A stretch of DNA of 64,000 nucleotides from Pilimelia anulata (GCF_014647895.1 NZ_BMQB01000001.1:992001-1056000), one strand, 5' to 3'; positions 34,589-43,448 are shown, numbered from the stretch's first letter. The notes: generated by a model from the sequence alone, not told the origin. Program-made: numbers and translations.

Positions 34589-35856
34589 TTTTCCCTAACG
34601 CGGTCTTCGATCACTGGGTATTCCTTGACGCCACACAGCGTCGTGGGCTTGATAGCTGTATAAGTCTTCTTGTGGATCTTTGTGTTGATCTGCGACGAGT
34701 CCAGAGCGCCGAATAGGCTGACACTCAGCGAACCGGTGTGCGAAGTCTCCCGCGACACCCAAAGCTCATTCTCCAGGGGCACACTCTTGGCGCATCCGAA
34801 CCTTGCTGAGGACTTGCCCTTCTTGTTACCACCGGTGAACATGTAAGGCTTGACCTCGGTGTAGAAAGCGAGGTCCCAGCCCTCGGAGCGGTAGTGGCAG
34901 TACACGCGATACTCGCGGAACTCGTACTGAACCTGCGCTTCGAGCTTCTTCTTGGCGTCGATGGAGAAGTTGACGCCGGACGAGGTCTTCGCCGCCTTCT
35001 CCCTACTCGCCTTGAACTTCGCGTCCCGGTAGGCGGCGTCTACACCCACCGACACCCGTGTCTCCTTGGTGTTGGACCACTCGAACTTGGCCTTGGACTT
35101 GCCCTTGGTCCACAAAGTCTGGATGTTGACCATCGACTTGACGCCGCCGCCCATTTGCTTCCACTTGTACTGCTGGGTGTACTCGCGCTTCGGCCACGAC
35201 ATCACACAGGCCGTGTGTGGGTTGTCGCCGGGGCGGAGAGCCACGGGCAGGGCCTTGGCGGGGTGAGCCGGTACCTTTACGCTCAGCACCTCGGGGCGCT
35301 CCTCCGCCGCGCTGCGGGCTCGGCCAGCGGTCACCGTGTGCTCATCCTTGTACGTGGTGCGCGGTCGCTGCCCCTCATCCTTGGGGAAGATCAGCTCAAA
35401 CCGGTGGGAGATGGCATGGTTCGTTCCCGACCCGCTCACCCACAGCCGGTTGGCGCCGTTTTCGTCGGCGTACTGGCTGGTGTCCTTGAGCGCGGGGATG
35501 GGGGCAGCGAAGCGGCCATCACCGTCGGTCGTAGCCGAGGCCAGTTCGAAGCCGATCGCGTCCTTGCCCTGCTCCGCCGCGATTTGCATCTCCGGGCTCG
35601 GGTCCAGCGCGAACGCCAATGGTACGCCAGGCACGGGGGCGCCGCCCTCATCGACCAGGACGCCGCTGAGGACGAACCCCGCCGACGTATGAGCTGGATC
35701 GTCATCGGTCGTCAACTTGGACGGCATCGACTGCTGGACCAGCACTCGGCCACCACCATGGGCGGCGCCACTGCCAGATGCTGGCGCGGCCGACGCCGTG
35801 AGTCCTAGACCCAGTACAGATATGCAGCCGAGCTGAACCCCGCGCACGCTTCTCAC
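34585..35856 (-). CDS. Island secreted protein with CarboxypepD_reg-like domain
   Basis: A 423-residue protein with a signal peptide (about 1-30, ending near AAPASG). Residues about 60-125 resemble a carboxypeptidase-regulatory/prealbumin-like sandwich: FVLSGVLVDEGGAPVPGVPLAF...ATTDGDGRFAAPIP. The remaining about 270 residues are Lys-rich and beta-prone with regular charge alternation (VNIQTLWTKGKSKAKFEWSNTKETRVSVGVDAAYRDAKF; KKLEAQVQYEFREYRVYCHYR) and match nothing I know. GTG start at 35856 with AGGAGAGG about 10 bases upstream. Low GC and coupling to the lipoprotein mark them as a transferred two-gene unit. Confidence 0.8.
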   Translation of the reverse strand: MRSVRGVQLGCISVLGLGLTASAAPASGSGAAHGGGRVLVQQSMPSKLTTDDDPAHTSAGFVLSGVLVDEGGAPVPGVPLAFALDPSPEMQIAAEQGKDAIGFELASATTDGDGRFAAPIPALKDTSQYADENGANRLWVSGSGTNHAISHRFELIFPKDEGQRPRTTYKDEHTVTAGRARSAAEERPEVLSVKVPAHPAKALPVALRPGDNPHTACVMSWPKREYTQQYKWKQMGGGVKSMVNIQTLWTKGKSKAKFEWSNTKETRVSVGVDAAYRDAKFKASREKAAKTSSGVNFSIDAKKKLEAQVQYEFREYRVYCHYRSEGWDLAFYTEVKPYMFTGGNKKGKSSARFGCAKSVPLENELWVSRETSHTGSLSVSLFGALDSSQINTKIHKKTYTAIKPTTLCGVKEYPVIEDRVREK

Positions 35857-36047
35857 CGTGTTCCTACCTCTCCTGAGCTGCTGACATACTTGCGGGATGC
35901 TAGGCAGCGAATGAAGGAGGGAAAAGCAAGTGTCAGCTACCCGACAGTAGCACTACTCTACGTAATGTTGATCGTCCAATTCGGATCAGCCGGAGGTGGC
36001 CCGACCCTTGGGGGCTGAGAGCTTTGCCTTGACTCGGGGCAACCCTC

Positions 36048-37556
36048 GTGGCAACCGGTGACAACGGCGAACAGGTGGCCGTGGCCTCCCTGGGGGAAGT
36101 GCCCGCCGCGGACCTGCAGCGTTCGGTCGACATCCCCGTCGCGCAGCAACAATGGACCCTGCGAACAACCGCCTCGTCGACGCGCATGCCAGGGGGCGGG
36201 CGGTCCCTGGCGGTCGGGGCGATCGTGGCCGGGTCCGCTATCGCCGCGCTGCTGGCGCTCCTGGCGTTCATGCTGCTCACCGCCCGGGCACGAGCGCTGA
36301 AACGGGTCGCCGACGCCACCGCCGAACTTCAAACACACGAGCGCGCGGCCCGAGAGCAAGCCAATCTGCTCGCTGTCATCATGGACAGCCTCAGCGAGGC
36401 CGTGGTCGTGGTCGACCGCACCGGGAAGCTGCTGCACTACAACAGCGCCGCAGCATCACTGACCACCACCGGTGCCGGGAGCGGGGACACCCCGTGGCTC
36501 GCCGACCAGCCGGCCCGCCGTCCCGACGGCTCACTGTTCGCGCCGGACGATCTGCCCTGGACGCTCGCCGCCCGCGACGGCACGGCAGTGGACGGAGAGG
36601 AGATGACCATCGGACCGAGCGGCGCGGCCAGCGGGCCGGTGCTGAGTGTGAGCGCCCGCCCACTGCACGGGAGGTCCGCCCGCCGCGGCGCCGTCGTCGT
36701 TCTGCGGGACATCACCGCACGCAAGCAGTACGAAGCGCAGATCGCCCTGGCCACCGCACTCCTGGAACAGGAGTTGGAACAGCGCAAGCGGACAGAAGCC
36801 AAACTGCTGGAGCAGACCGATGAGCTGAACGCCTTCGCCGGCGTGGTCGCACACGACCTGCAGGCGCCGCTGGCGTCAGTGGCCGGCTACGCCGAACTGC
36901 TCCTGGAGGACATTTCTTCCTCCCCGGATGGGACCGAACCGCGCGACGGACGCTCCAGCGCCAGATCGATCCTCAACGGCGTGGACCGCATGCAGCGGCT
37001 CATCCACGACCTACTCAGCTACGCGACCGCCAGGGACGCCCCACTGCACCCCGAAACCGTGAACCTCCGAGCCATGGTCGAGGACGTGATCAGCGAACGA
37101 ACCGCCCACCTGCACGCCGGGGCGATCACGGAGGCAGCCCACAGCGTGCCCACCATCAGCGCCCACGAGAATCTCGACGACGTACGAGCCGATCGGGCCA
37201 TGCTGCGCCAACTCCTCGACAACCTCGTGGGCAACGCCCTGAAATACACCGCACCCGACCGTCCCGCCCACGTGGAGATCACGACCCCATCCACAACGGA
37301 AGATCTTGTCGAGGTGGTGATCGCTGATCGCGGTATCGGCATTCCGGCCGACCAGCGCGCGAGGGTTTTCGACTCCTTTCACCGTGCCCACAGAAGCGGT
37401 CGATACCGCGGCACAGGCCTGGGCCTGGCGATCTGCCAACGCATCATCCAGAAGCATGGCGGCCGTATCTTCGTCGACGAGAACCCCGGCGGCGGCAGCC
37501 GCTTCCATTTCACGCTGCCGGCCGCCGCTCCACCACGTCCTGGACGAGCCAGGTGA
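36048..37556 (+). pseudogene. CHASE/PAS sensor histidine kinase, 5'-truncated
   Basis: The open frame (502 codons) starts inside a CHASE domain: the first about 42 residues (VATGDNGEQVAVASLGEV...LQRSVDIPVAQQQWTLRT) look like the end of CHASE just before the second membrane helix (about 54-80). A PAS domain follows (about 108-222), then a coiled coil, HisKA with His269 in VVAHDLQAPLASVAGYAELL, and HATPase with NLVGNALKYTAP, ADRGIGIP and GTGLGLAIC. The first helix and about 150 sensor residues are missing; an in-frame stop lies at 36030-36032 and no ribosome-binding site precedes the GTG. It may be inactive or a signal-blind kinase. Confidence 0.75.
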
Positions 37557-37690
37557 TGACACCACCGACAAGGACGAAGCCCATCAGCGTGACCAGGAGG
37601 CCCACGCCACTCGGTCGGCGTCTCGGTGCCGGCGGCGCGGCCGGTGGCGCCCGTCGGCGCCGCGCGGGATTGCGGCGTGGCGCGGTCGAG
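37557..37690. other. short gap at the likely island boundary
   Basis: Between the truncated kinase and a convergent gene. Contains no feature I can support; GC composition returns to the chromosomal level around here. Confidence 0.3.
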
Positions 37691-38188
37691 TTACCGGGGC
37701 AGATCGTGGGGCGTGGGCGCAGGCGGCGGCGCGAAGGGGAAGCGCGCTGGCACCGTCCACCGTTCGGTGAACGCGACCAGCCACGCCTCCCGCGCCGTCA
37801 CCGTCAGCGGCAACTCGGGCGCGTCCAGGCGCGCCGCACCCATGGCGAGGGTCAGGTGCGGCGGCACCTCGCCGAACCGGCCGCCGTACGGCACGACGTC
37901 GGGCCAGCGCTCGCGGACCCGGCCGACCAGGCGCGCCAGCCCCGGTGAGTCGACCGGCGCGTAGCCGAGGTCGCCGCGGACCTCCGGCGCCCCCAGCGTC
38001 AGCTCGAAGGCCGGCGTGCCGGTAACCAGCCGCTGGACGGCCACGACGGTCGCGTCGTCCAGCGGGACGAACGGGTACAGCAGCGAGACGTGTGCCGGGA
38101 TCTCCCGCACCAGGGCCGGGAACTGCCTGCGCAGCCGGTCGAGCAGCGGATCCGCCTCGGGTACCGGAATGACCAGGCCGGTCTTCAC
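37691..38188 (-). CDS. 2H phosphoesterase (2'-5' RNA ligase-like)
   Basis: A 165-residue cytosolic protein with both His-x-Ser/Thr motifs of the 2H superfamily: HVSLLYPF near residue 32 and PPHLTLAM near residue 112. Homologues hydrolyse 2',3'-cyclic phosphates or ligate RNA ends; the substrate is unknown. The GTG start at 38188 overlaps the upstream gene's stop (GTGA), so the two are coupled. The C-terminus is Pro-rich. Confidence 0.87.
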   Translation of the reverse strand: MKTGLVIPVPEADPLLDRLRRQFPALVREIPAHVSLLYPFVPLDDATVVAVQRLVTGTPAFELTLGAPEVRGDLGYAPVDSPGLARLVGRVRERWPDVVPYGGRFGEVPPHLTLAMGAARLDAPELPLTVTAREAWLVAFTERWTVPARFPFAPPPAPTPHDLPR

Positions 38189-38817
38189 AGCACCGCGATG
38201 CTGGCCGGCGCGCGCTCGGCGCGGGTCAGCGCCCGCAGCACCGCGGTCGGGCCGTGCTCGTGCACGGCGAGCCGGGTCAGCACGGTGAACACCGGCGCGA
38301 GTGCCGCCTCCGGCAGGTCCGGCGCCTGCCGCCCGACGCTGACGGCCAGGTCGTCGAGGTGTACCGCGATCTCCACCAGCCGGGTGACCAGGAAGTCGTC
38401 CAGGGTCAGCGTCCACGGGCCCCTGGTGTGGTGCACCAGCCGGTCCGCCGGCTCGGCGGGAAGCCGCTCCCGCAGCGCGGCCAACTGCCCGCGGCACTGC
38501 TTGACCAGGGCCTGCGCGCCCGCGCCCGCCGCGGCCTCGCCGTCGTCGCGGAGCATCCGGTTCGCGTCGTTGTCGATGTTCCCGCCCCGCCACGTCGCCC
38601 GGGTGTAGTGCTCCACCAGCGAGATCGGCGCCACGTCCCGCAGCGGCGCGTCGAGGGTGAGCGGCACCCGGCCGATCGCACTGCCCAGATGCGCCGCGAC
38701 GCCCCCGACGGTCATCTTCGCCAGCCGGCTCGGCGCGTTCCACGCGGCCTCGATCGCCGGGTCGTCGAGGAAGTCGGTGAGGATGGCCGCGGCGGCGAGG
38801 TACGCGTCTCGAATCAC
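38185..38817 (-). CDS. DinB / maleylpyruvate isomerase N-terminal-like protein
   Basis: A 210-residue four-helix protein: AYLAAAAILTDFLDDPAIEAAW...VGGVAAHLGSAIGR at the N-terminus, an internal GNIDNDANRMLRDDG, and FLVTRLVEIAVHLDDLAVSVG later. The His in AAHLGS and the Glu/His in VEIAVHLDDL are where DinB/MDMPI proteins bind a metal. In actinobacteria such proteins often use mycothiol. Coupled by a 4-base overlap to the 2H phosphoesterase; the joint role is unclear. Confidence 0.8.
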   Translation of the reverse strand: MIRDAYLAAAAILTDFLDDPAIEAAWNAPSRLAKMTVGGVAAHLGSAIGRVPLTLDAPLRDVAPISLVEHYTRATWRGGNIDNDANRMLRDDGEAAAGAGAQALVKQCRGQLAALRERLPAEPADRLVHHTRGPWTLTLDDFLVTRLVEIAVHLDDLAVSVGRQAPDLPEAALAPVFTVLTRLAVHEHGPTAVLRALTRAERAPASIAVL

Positions 38818-39061
38818 GCTTCCAGGTTAGGGTGCCCGGCACCGGCGCGGCGAGGGCCGCGATGCCGCCCCCAACGACGGCGTACCCCGAGGAACCCTGC
38901 GCGCGGCCGGACGACTACGGCGGCTCGTGGTGTCGGTCAACGCTGAGCCGCACAGGTGCGCCCGCCTGTCCTGGAACCCATTGGCCGGCTCCCCGCGGCC
39001 GGGACCAGCCCCGACCCGCGAGGTGACATGGCAGGGTCCCGGTCGCGGGCGGCGGAGCCGG

Positions 39062-39418
39062 TCAGTCGCGGATCTGGATCCCGAGCGCGCCGGCGAGGGC
39101 GTGGGAGAGGGCGATCAGGTCGTGGCTGCCGGCGCGGCGGCCGGTCAGGTCCAGGCCGTCGAAGTCGACCCGGTCGAAGGACACCTCATGATCCGGGTCG
39201 TGCTCCGGGAGCACCGCAGGGGCGTAGGACAGGGGGATGCTGGGCTGGAGCGGCGGCTGCCAACGCGTGGCGCCGCGCCGCGGGGAACGCGCGACCATCT
39301 GCGCACCGTAGCCGCGCGGCCCGACAAGTCCGGCCTGTCGAATACGGCGCGGGTCACCCTGGCCAGCCACCACCTGTACCCGCACGCCCGGTGCGGAGGC
39401 TGCCTCAGTGACTTTCAT
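39062..39418 (-). CDS. Small ORF with hairpin-embedded ribosome-binding site
   Basis: A 118-codon frame. ATG at 39418 has a near-ideal GAGGAG 5 bases upstream. The N-terminal half (KVTEAASAPGVRVQVVAGQGD) has ordinary codon use, and the C-terminal half (HEVSFDRVDFDGLDLTGRRAGSHDLIALSHALAGALGIQIRD in outline) has the strong GC3 of real genes here; the FDGLDLTG piece faintly recalls a pentapeptide repeat. I recognise no family. It could be a small regulator, an exported peptide precursor or a remnant; the conserved-looking leader structure argues for a real gene. Confidence 0.45.
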   Translation of the reverse strand: MKVTEAASAPGVRVQVVAGQGDPRRIRQAGLVGPRGYGAQMVARSPRRGATRWQPPLQPSIPLSYAPAVLPEHDPDHEVSFDRVDFDGLDLTGRRAGSHDLIALSHALAGALGIQIRD

Positions 39419-39420
39419 GG

Positions 39421-39457
39421 GGTCTCCTCGATCGAGTCGAGTCCGGCCGAGGAGACC
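39421..39457 (-). promoter_or_regulatory. inverted repeat that would sequester a ribosome-binding site
   Basis: On the minus strand GGTCTCCTCG (39457-39448) is followed 17 bases later by its exact complement CGAGGAGACC (39430-39421). The second arm contains the GAGGAG ribosome-binding site of the ORF starting at 39418. In RNA the 10-bp stem would hide that site; in DNA the pair could be an operator. The 17-base loop has further self-complementarity (GACTCGA / TCGA). Confidence 0.6.
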
Positions 39458-39469
39458 CTTCCCAAGAAA

Positions 39470-39483
39470 TTGAATTACTTCAA
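39470..39483. promoter_or_regulatory. AT-rich inverted repeat upstream of the small ORF
   Basis: TTGAA-TTAC-TTCAA: 5-base arms around a 4-base centre, in an AT-rich patch (39460-39540) that should contain the promoter of the small ORF. The size suits a small repressor operator. Confidence 0.4.
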
Positions 39484-39565
39484 CGCACATCAATCCTTAC
39501 CCAAAGGCGGAGGTACGTACGAAATATGACCGGGGTGCAGGTATTGCTGCCACGGGATGGGGTGC

Positions 39566-40711
39566 TCAGGCGGACTGGATCGGCACCGTGTGCGCCGCCG
39601 GCATCGGCGCGCGGCCGATCGCCGGGCGCCGCGGGCCGAAGCGGCGGGTCCGGTCCATCGCTCGGCGGTAGACCGCCTCGTACCGGTGGGCCATGAGGTC
39701 GGCGCCGAAGGCGGCCCGCACTCGGGCGACGCAGGCCGCGGGGTCCAGTTCGGCTGTGCGGTGCAGGGCCGCGGGTAGGTCGTCGGCCGTGTCGCAGATC
39801 CAGCCGGTGACGCCGTCGACCACCACCTCGGGGACCGAGCCGCGGCGCAGCGCGACGACCGGCCGCCCGGAGGCCATCGCCTCGATCATCACCATGCCGA
39901 ACGGCTCCTCCCAGCGGATCGGCAGGATCAGGCAGCGCGACCGCGCGAGCAGCCGGAGGCTGGTCTCGCGATCGGCGTCCAGCACCACCTCGACGTCGTC
40001 GCCCAGCATCGGCCGGATGACGGAGTCGAAGTACCGCCGCTCGCCGGGCTCGCTGCACTTGCCCGCCAGGACCAGCGGTACCCCGGCCCGGCGGCACGCC
40101 TCGATCGCCAGGTCGGCGCCCTTGTCCGGCGACATGCGGGCGAGCCACAGGGCCGGCCCGTCGGTGGCCGGGCTCGGCGTGAACGCGGCCGGGTCGACCG
40201 CGTTGTGCACGGTCGCCAGCCAGTCCAGGTCCGGCCGCGACTGCCGCTGGGACCGGGAGATCGCGACGGGCCGGACGCGCTCGCCGAGGGCGGCGAGGAA
40301 GTCGCCCAGTTCGCCGACCGGCGAACCGTGGACCGTCACGACCGTCGGGCTCGCGTACTGGTACGCGGTCAGCGGCCCGACCGGGGAGTGGTCGTGCACC
40401 ACGTCGAAGGCGCCGCGGCGCAGCACCTCGCCCACCCGGGCGGCGTACAGGGCGGCGGGCATGGCCTCGCCCAGCCGGGGGTGCTGCGGCTCGCCCAGCA
40501 GGCTCACGAACGTGCCCGCGGTGCCGCACCTGCTCCCGGCGCCGAGGACGACGACGTCGTGCCCGCGCGCGCTGAGCCGGTCGATCAGTACGGCACACAT
40601 GGCCTCGATGCCGCCGTAGCCGGCGGGCGGCAGCTCGTACCACGGCGGCGCCACCATGGCGATGCGCAGCGGGCGGGACGGCGGGCGATCGATGGGTTGG
40701 ACGATGGCCAT
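39566..40711 (-). CDS. GT4-family glycosyltransferase
   Basis: A 381-residue GT-B enzyme. N-terminal domain: LRIAMVAPPWYELPPAGYGGIEAMCAVLIDRLSARGHDVVV and FDVVHDHSPVGPLTAYQY. C-terminal domain: LWLARMSPDKGADLAIEACRRAG and the E-x7-E motif in RWEEPFGMVMIEAMASGRPVVALRRGSVPEVV. Cytosolic or membrane-associated. ATG at 40711 with GAGGAG 6 bases upstream, preferred over a long low-quality N-terminal extension. The acceptor is unknown; a nearby glycogen-debranching-type gene suggests carbohydrate storage or osmolyte metabolism (inference). Confidence 0.92.
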   Translation of the reverse strand: MAIVQPIDRPPSRPLRIAMVAPPWYELPPAGYGGIEAMCAVLIDRLSARGHDVVVLGAGSRCGTAGTFVSLLGEPQHPRLGEAMPAALYAARVGEVLRRGAFDVVHDHSPVGPLTAYQYASPTVVTVHGSPVGELGDFLAALGERVRPVAISRSQRQSRPDLDWLATVHNAVDPAAFTPSPATDGPALWLARMSPDKGADLAIEACRRAGVPLVLAGKCSEPGERRYFDSVIRPMLGDDVEVVLDADRETSLRLLARSRCLILPIRWEEPFGMVMIEAMASGRPVVALRRGSVPEVVVDGVTGWICDTADDLPAALHRTAELDPAACVARVRAAFGADLMAHRYEAVYRRAMDRTRRFGPRRPAIGRAPMPAAHTVPIQSA

Positions 40712-40962
40712 CAACTGCTCCTCGGTGCGGGCGCGGACCCGGCGTCGCCGGGCGGCGGTTGTCGAATGGGACCGACCACGGGTCCCCAGCTTCGGCACCC
40801 GCGGCGGGGCGCGCGTCATCCGCCACGGGCGATCGGCCGCCCCGCGGGGCCGAGGCGGGTGAACCATCCGCCGCGGATGGCGCCCGGCGCCGCCGGCGTC
40901 GGATCCAATCGGGACCCGGCCGGGACAGTCCGTCCGGCCCCGACCCGAGTGGAGCCGACCAG

Positions 40963-41385
40963 ATGGACCCCGAAACCGCCCTGCAGAACCGCGCCACCGC
41001 CCTGCCGGACGAAGCCGGCCCGCCGAGGGAAGTCGGCCCGCCGAAGGTAGCCAGCCTCCAGGAGCTGAGCCGCCGGCGGCTGCGGCCAGCGCCCGGCAGC
41101 CGGAGCACGACCGTGCGGTTCGTGGTTCCCGGCCCCGGCGGCGAGCGCACCTGGCTCGTCCGGGCAGACTGCGGGCAGTGGGTGCCGCCGCCGTCGCGGG
41201 ACGGCATCGGCTGCGTCATCACCGCGTCCGAGCCGGTCCTGCGCGCACTGCTGACCGGGCGCGCCAACGCCCTGGCGGCGGTCCTGCGCGGCCAGGTCGC
41301 GATCACCGGGGACATGGAGCTGCTGGTCGCCGTGCAGCGGCTGTTTCCCGGCCCGCCGTCCGAGCCGGTGGGGGCCGCCGCATGA
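40963..41385 (+). CDS. SCP2 sterol-binding-domain protein
   Basis: A 140-residue protein with a short charged N-terminus and one SCP2-like domain (about 45-130): TTVRFVVPGPGGERTWLVRADCGQW, ITASEPVLRALLTGRANALAAVLRGQVAITGDMELLVAVQRLF. The LRGQVAITGDM-x-LL segment is the family's conserved lipid-binding core. Its stop overlaps the ATG of the glucosidase gene (ATGA), an unusual pairing. Expected to bind a lipid-like ligand; the link to glycogen-type enzymes is unexplained. Confidence 0.82.
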   Translation: MDPETALQNRATALPDEAGPPREVGPPKVASLQELSRRRLRPAPGSRSTTVRFVVPGPGGERTWLVRADCGQWVPPPSRDGIGCVITASEPVLRALLTGRANALAAVLRGQVAITGDMELLVAVQRLFPGPPSEPVGAAA

Positions 41386-43448
41386 CCGCGGAGGTCCGCA
41401 TCCTGGACGGGAGCACCTTCGTGGTCAGCGACGGCAGCGGCGACATCGTCGCGTCGCCGACCAGCACCGCCGGGCTCTTCTCCTACGACACCCGGTTCCT
41501 GTCCCGGTGGGTCCTGACGGTCGACGGGCGGCGTCTCAGCCCGCTGTCGACCGACGACATGCAGTACTTCGAGACCCGGTTCTTCCTCGTGCCGTCCTCG
41601 CAGACCGTGTACGTGGACGCGAAGCTGTCCGTCATCCGGCACCGGATCGTCGCGGACGGCTTCCGGGAGCGGCTGACCCTACTCAACCACGACCGGGACG
41701 CCGTGACGTTCACCGTGCGGGTGGAGGTCGGCAGCGACTTCGCCGACCTGTTCGAGATCAAGGACGCGCTGCCGAAGGCCGGCGACCACTACGCGCGCAC
41801 GGAGTCGGGGCGGCTCGTCCTCGGCTACGTGCGCGAGACCTTCCGCCGGGAGGTGCGGATCTCGTCCAGCGAGCCGGCCGTGCTCGCCGACGACGCCCTC
41901 ACGTTCGAGGTCCGGCTGGAGCCGCAGGAGGAGTGGAGCACCGAACTCGACGTGGTGCCCCGGATGCTCCGGGCGGACGGCGAGCCGATCGTCGTCGACC
42001 GGCCGGTGCGCGACGCCGAGCGGATGCGCCGGGACCTGCGCGAGTGGCAGGCCAGTGCGCCGCAGGTGAGCTGCGACTGGGGCCCGCTGGAGGCGGCGTA
42101 CCGGCAGAGCATCGTGGACCTGGCGGCGCTGCGCTTCTCCCCGGTGATCGCCGGCGGGCGGAGCCTGCCGGCGGCGGGCCTGCCGTGGTTCATGACGATG
42201 TTCGGCCGGGACAGCATCCTCACCAGCCTCCAGGCGCTGCCGTTCACGCCGGAGCTGGCCGCCACCACGCTGGAGGTGCTCGGCCACTGGCAGGGCAGCC
42301 GGCGGGACGACTTCCGCGACGAGGACCCGGGGCGGATCCTGCACGAGATGCGCTACGGCGAGCTGAGCGCCTTCGAGGAGCGCCCGCACACGCCGTACTA
42401 CGGCACGGCCGACGCCACGCCGCTGTACGTGGTCCTGCTCGACGAGTACGAGCGGTGGACCGGCGACACGGCGCTGGTCCACCGGCTCCGGGGGGTGGCC
42501 CGCGCCGCGCTCGACTGGATCGACGACTACGGCGACCCGACCGGCCGCGGCTACGTGGCCTACGAGCGACGGAACGCGGAGACCGGGCTGGAGAACCAGT
42601 GCTGGAAGGACTCATGGGACTCCATCTCGTATCGGGACGGCCGGCTGCCCGGCTTCCCGCGGGCGACCGCCGAGTTGCAGGGCTACGCCTACGACGCCAA
42701 GATGCGCGGCGCGCGGCTGGCCCGCACGGTCTGGGGCGACCCGGCCTGGGCGGACCGGCTGGAGCGGGAGGCGGCGGCGCTGAAGGAGCGGTTCAACCGG
42801 GACTTCTGGATCGCCGACCGCGGGTACTACGCGCTGGCCCTGGACGCCGACGGCAGCCGGGTGGACGCGCTCGCGTCCAACATCGGCCACCTGCTGTGGA
42901 GCGGCATCGTGCCGCTGGACCGGGCGGCGGCGGTGGCGGAGCACCTGCTCGGGCCGGAGCTGTTCTCGGGCTGGGGCGTGCGGACGCTGGCCCGGGGGGA
43001 GGGCCGGTACAACCCCATCGGGTACCACGTCGGCACGGTGTGGCCGTTCGACAACTCGATCATCGCCTGGGGGCTGCGCCGCTACGGGTTCAAGGAGGAG
43101 GCGGCGCGGATCGCCGCGGGCATCCTCGACGCGACCCAGTTCTTCGACGGCCGGCTGCCCGAGGCGTTCGGCGGGTACGACCGCGAGCTGACCCGGTACC
43201 CGGTGCAGTACCCCACCGCCTGTAGCCCCCAGGCCTGGTCCACCGGCGCGCCGCTGCTGCTGCTGCGCACCATGCTCGGCCTGGAGCCGGTCGGCGAGCA
43301 CCTCGTCGTGGACCCGGCCCTGCCGACGGGGATCGGCCGGCTGGAGCTGCTCGACATCCCGGGCCGGTGGGGGCGCGTCGACGCCTTCGGCCGCGGCCGG
43401 GTCGAGGTCGCCCGGTCGATGCCCGCGCCGGCCGCCCGCGCGGCGTGA
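41382..43448 (+). CDS. Glycogen debranching / amylo-alpha-1,6-glucosidase-like protein
   Basis: A 688-residue cytosolic protein. The N-terminal domain (about 1-215) is a glycogen-debranching N-terminal beta domain (ILDGSTFVVSDGSGDI, LFSYDTRFLSRWVL). The (alpha/alpha)6 catalytic domain (about 240-670) has GLPWFMTMFGRDSILTSLQALP with the acidic FGRD, ENQCWKDSWDSI, and GYHVGTVWPFDNSIIAWGL. Substrates in this family include alpha-1,6 glucan branches and glucosyl compounds. Translation is coupled to the SCP2 protein, and a perfect 16-bp hairpin follows the stop. No complete glycogen operon is nearby. Confidence 0.88.
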   Translation: MTAEVRILDGSTFVVSDGSGDIVASPTSTAGLFSYDTRFLSRWVLTVDGRRLSPLSTDDMQYFETRFFLVPSSQTVYVDAKLSVIRHRIVADGFRERLTLLNHDRDAVTFTVRVEVGSDFADLFEIKDALPKAGDHYARTESGRLVLGYVRETFRREVRISSSEPAVLADDALTFEVRLEPQEEWSTELDVVPRMLRADGEPIVVDRPVRDAERMRRDLREWQASAPQVSCDWGPLEAAYRQSIVDLAALRFSPVIAGGRSLPAAGLPWFMTMFGRDSILTSLQALPFTPELAATTLEVLGHWQGSRRDDFRDEDPGRILHEMRYGELSAFEERPHTPYYGTADATPLYVVLLDEYERWTGDTALVHRLRGVARAALDWIDDYGDPTGRGYVAYERRNAETGLENQCWKDSWDSISYRDGRLPGFPRATAELQGYAYDAKMRGARLARTVWGDPAWADRLEREAAALKERFNRDFWIADRGYYALALDADGSRVDALASNIGHLLWSGIVPLDRAAAVAEHLLGPELFSGWGVRTLARGEGRYNPIGYHVGTVWPFDNSIIAWGLRRYGFKEEAARIAAGILDATQFFDGRLPEAFGGYDRELTRYPVQYPTACSPQAWSTGAPLLLLRTMLGLEPVGEHLVVDPALPTGIGRLELLDIPGRWGRVDAFGRGRVEVARSMPAPAARAA

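Larger units (their letters stand above)
32627..36047. mobile_element. remnant of an integrated element beside tRNA-Leu
   Basis: From the tRNA 3' end to a truncated kinase gene, base composition falls clearly below the flanks, most strongly at about 33530-33900 and 34240-36000. The segment holds an integrase fragment, a broken transposase, and two unrecognised export genes. No second copy of the tRNA 3' end (a direct att repeat) is visible at the far side, so the right end was lost or rearranged. The foreign origin is inferred from composition plus the integrase and IS debris; the exact ends are uncertain. Positions 32640-33080 hold nothing I can recognise. Confidence 0.7.

Noticed and set aside
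32605..36100. Second copy of the tRNA-Leu 3' end as attR
   Set aside because: I looked for the GGTTCAAGTCCCCCCTCGG segment near the island's right edge and found no match.
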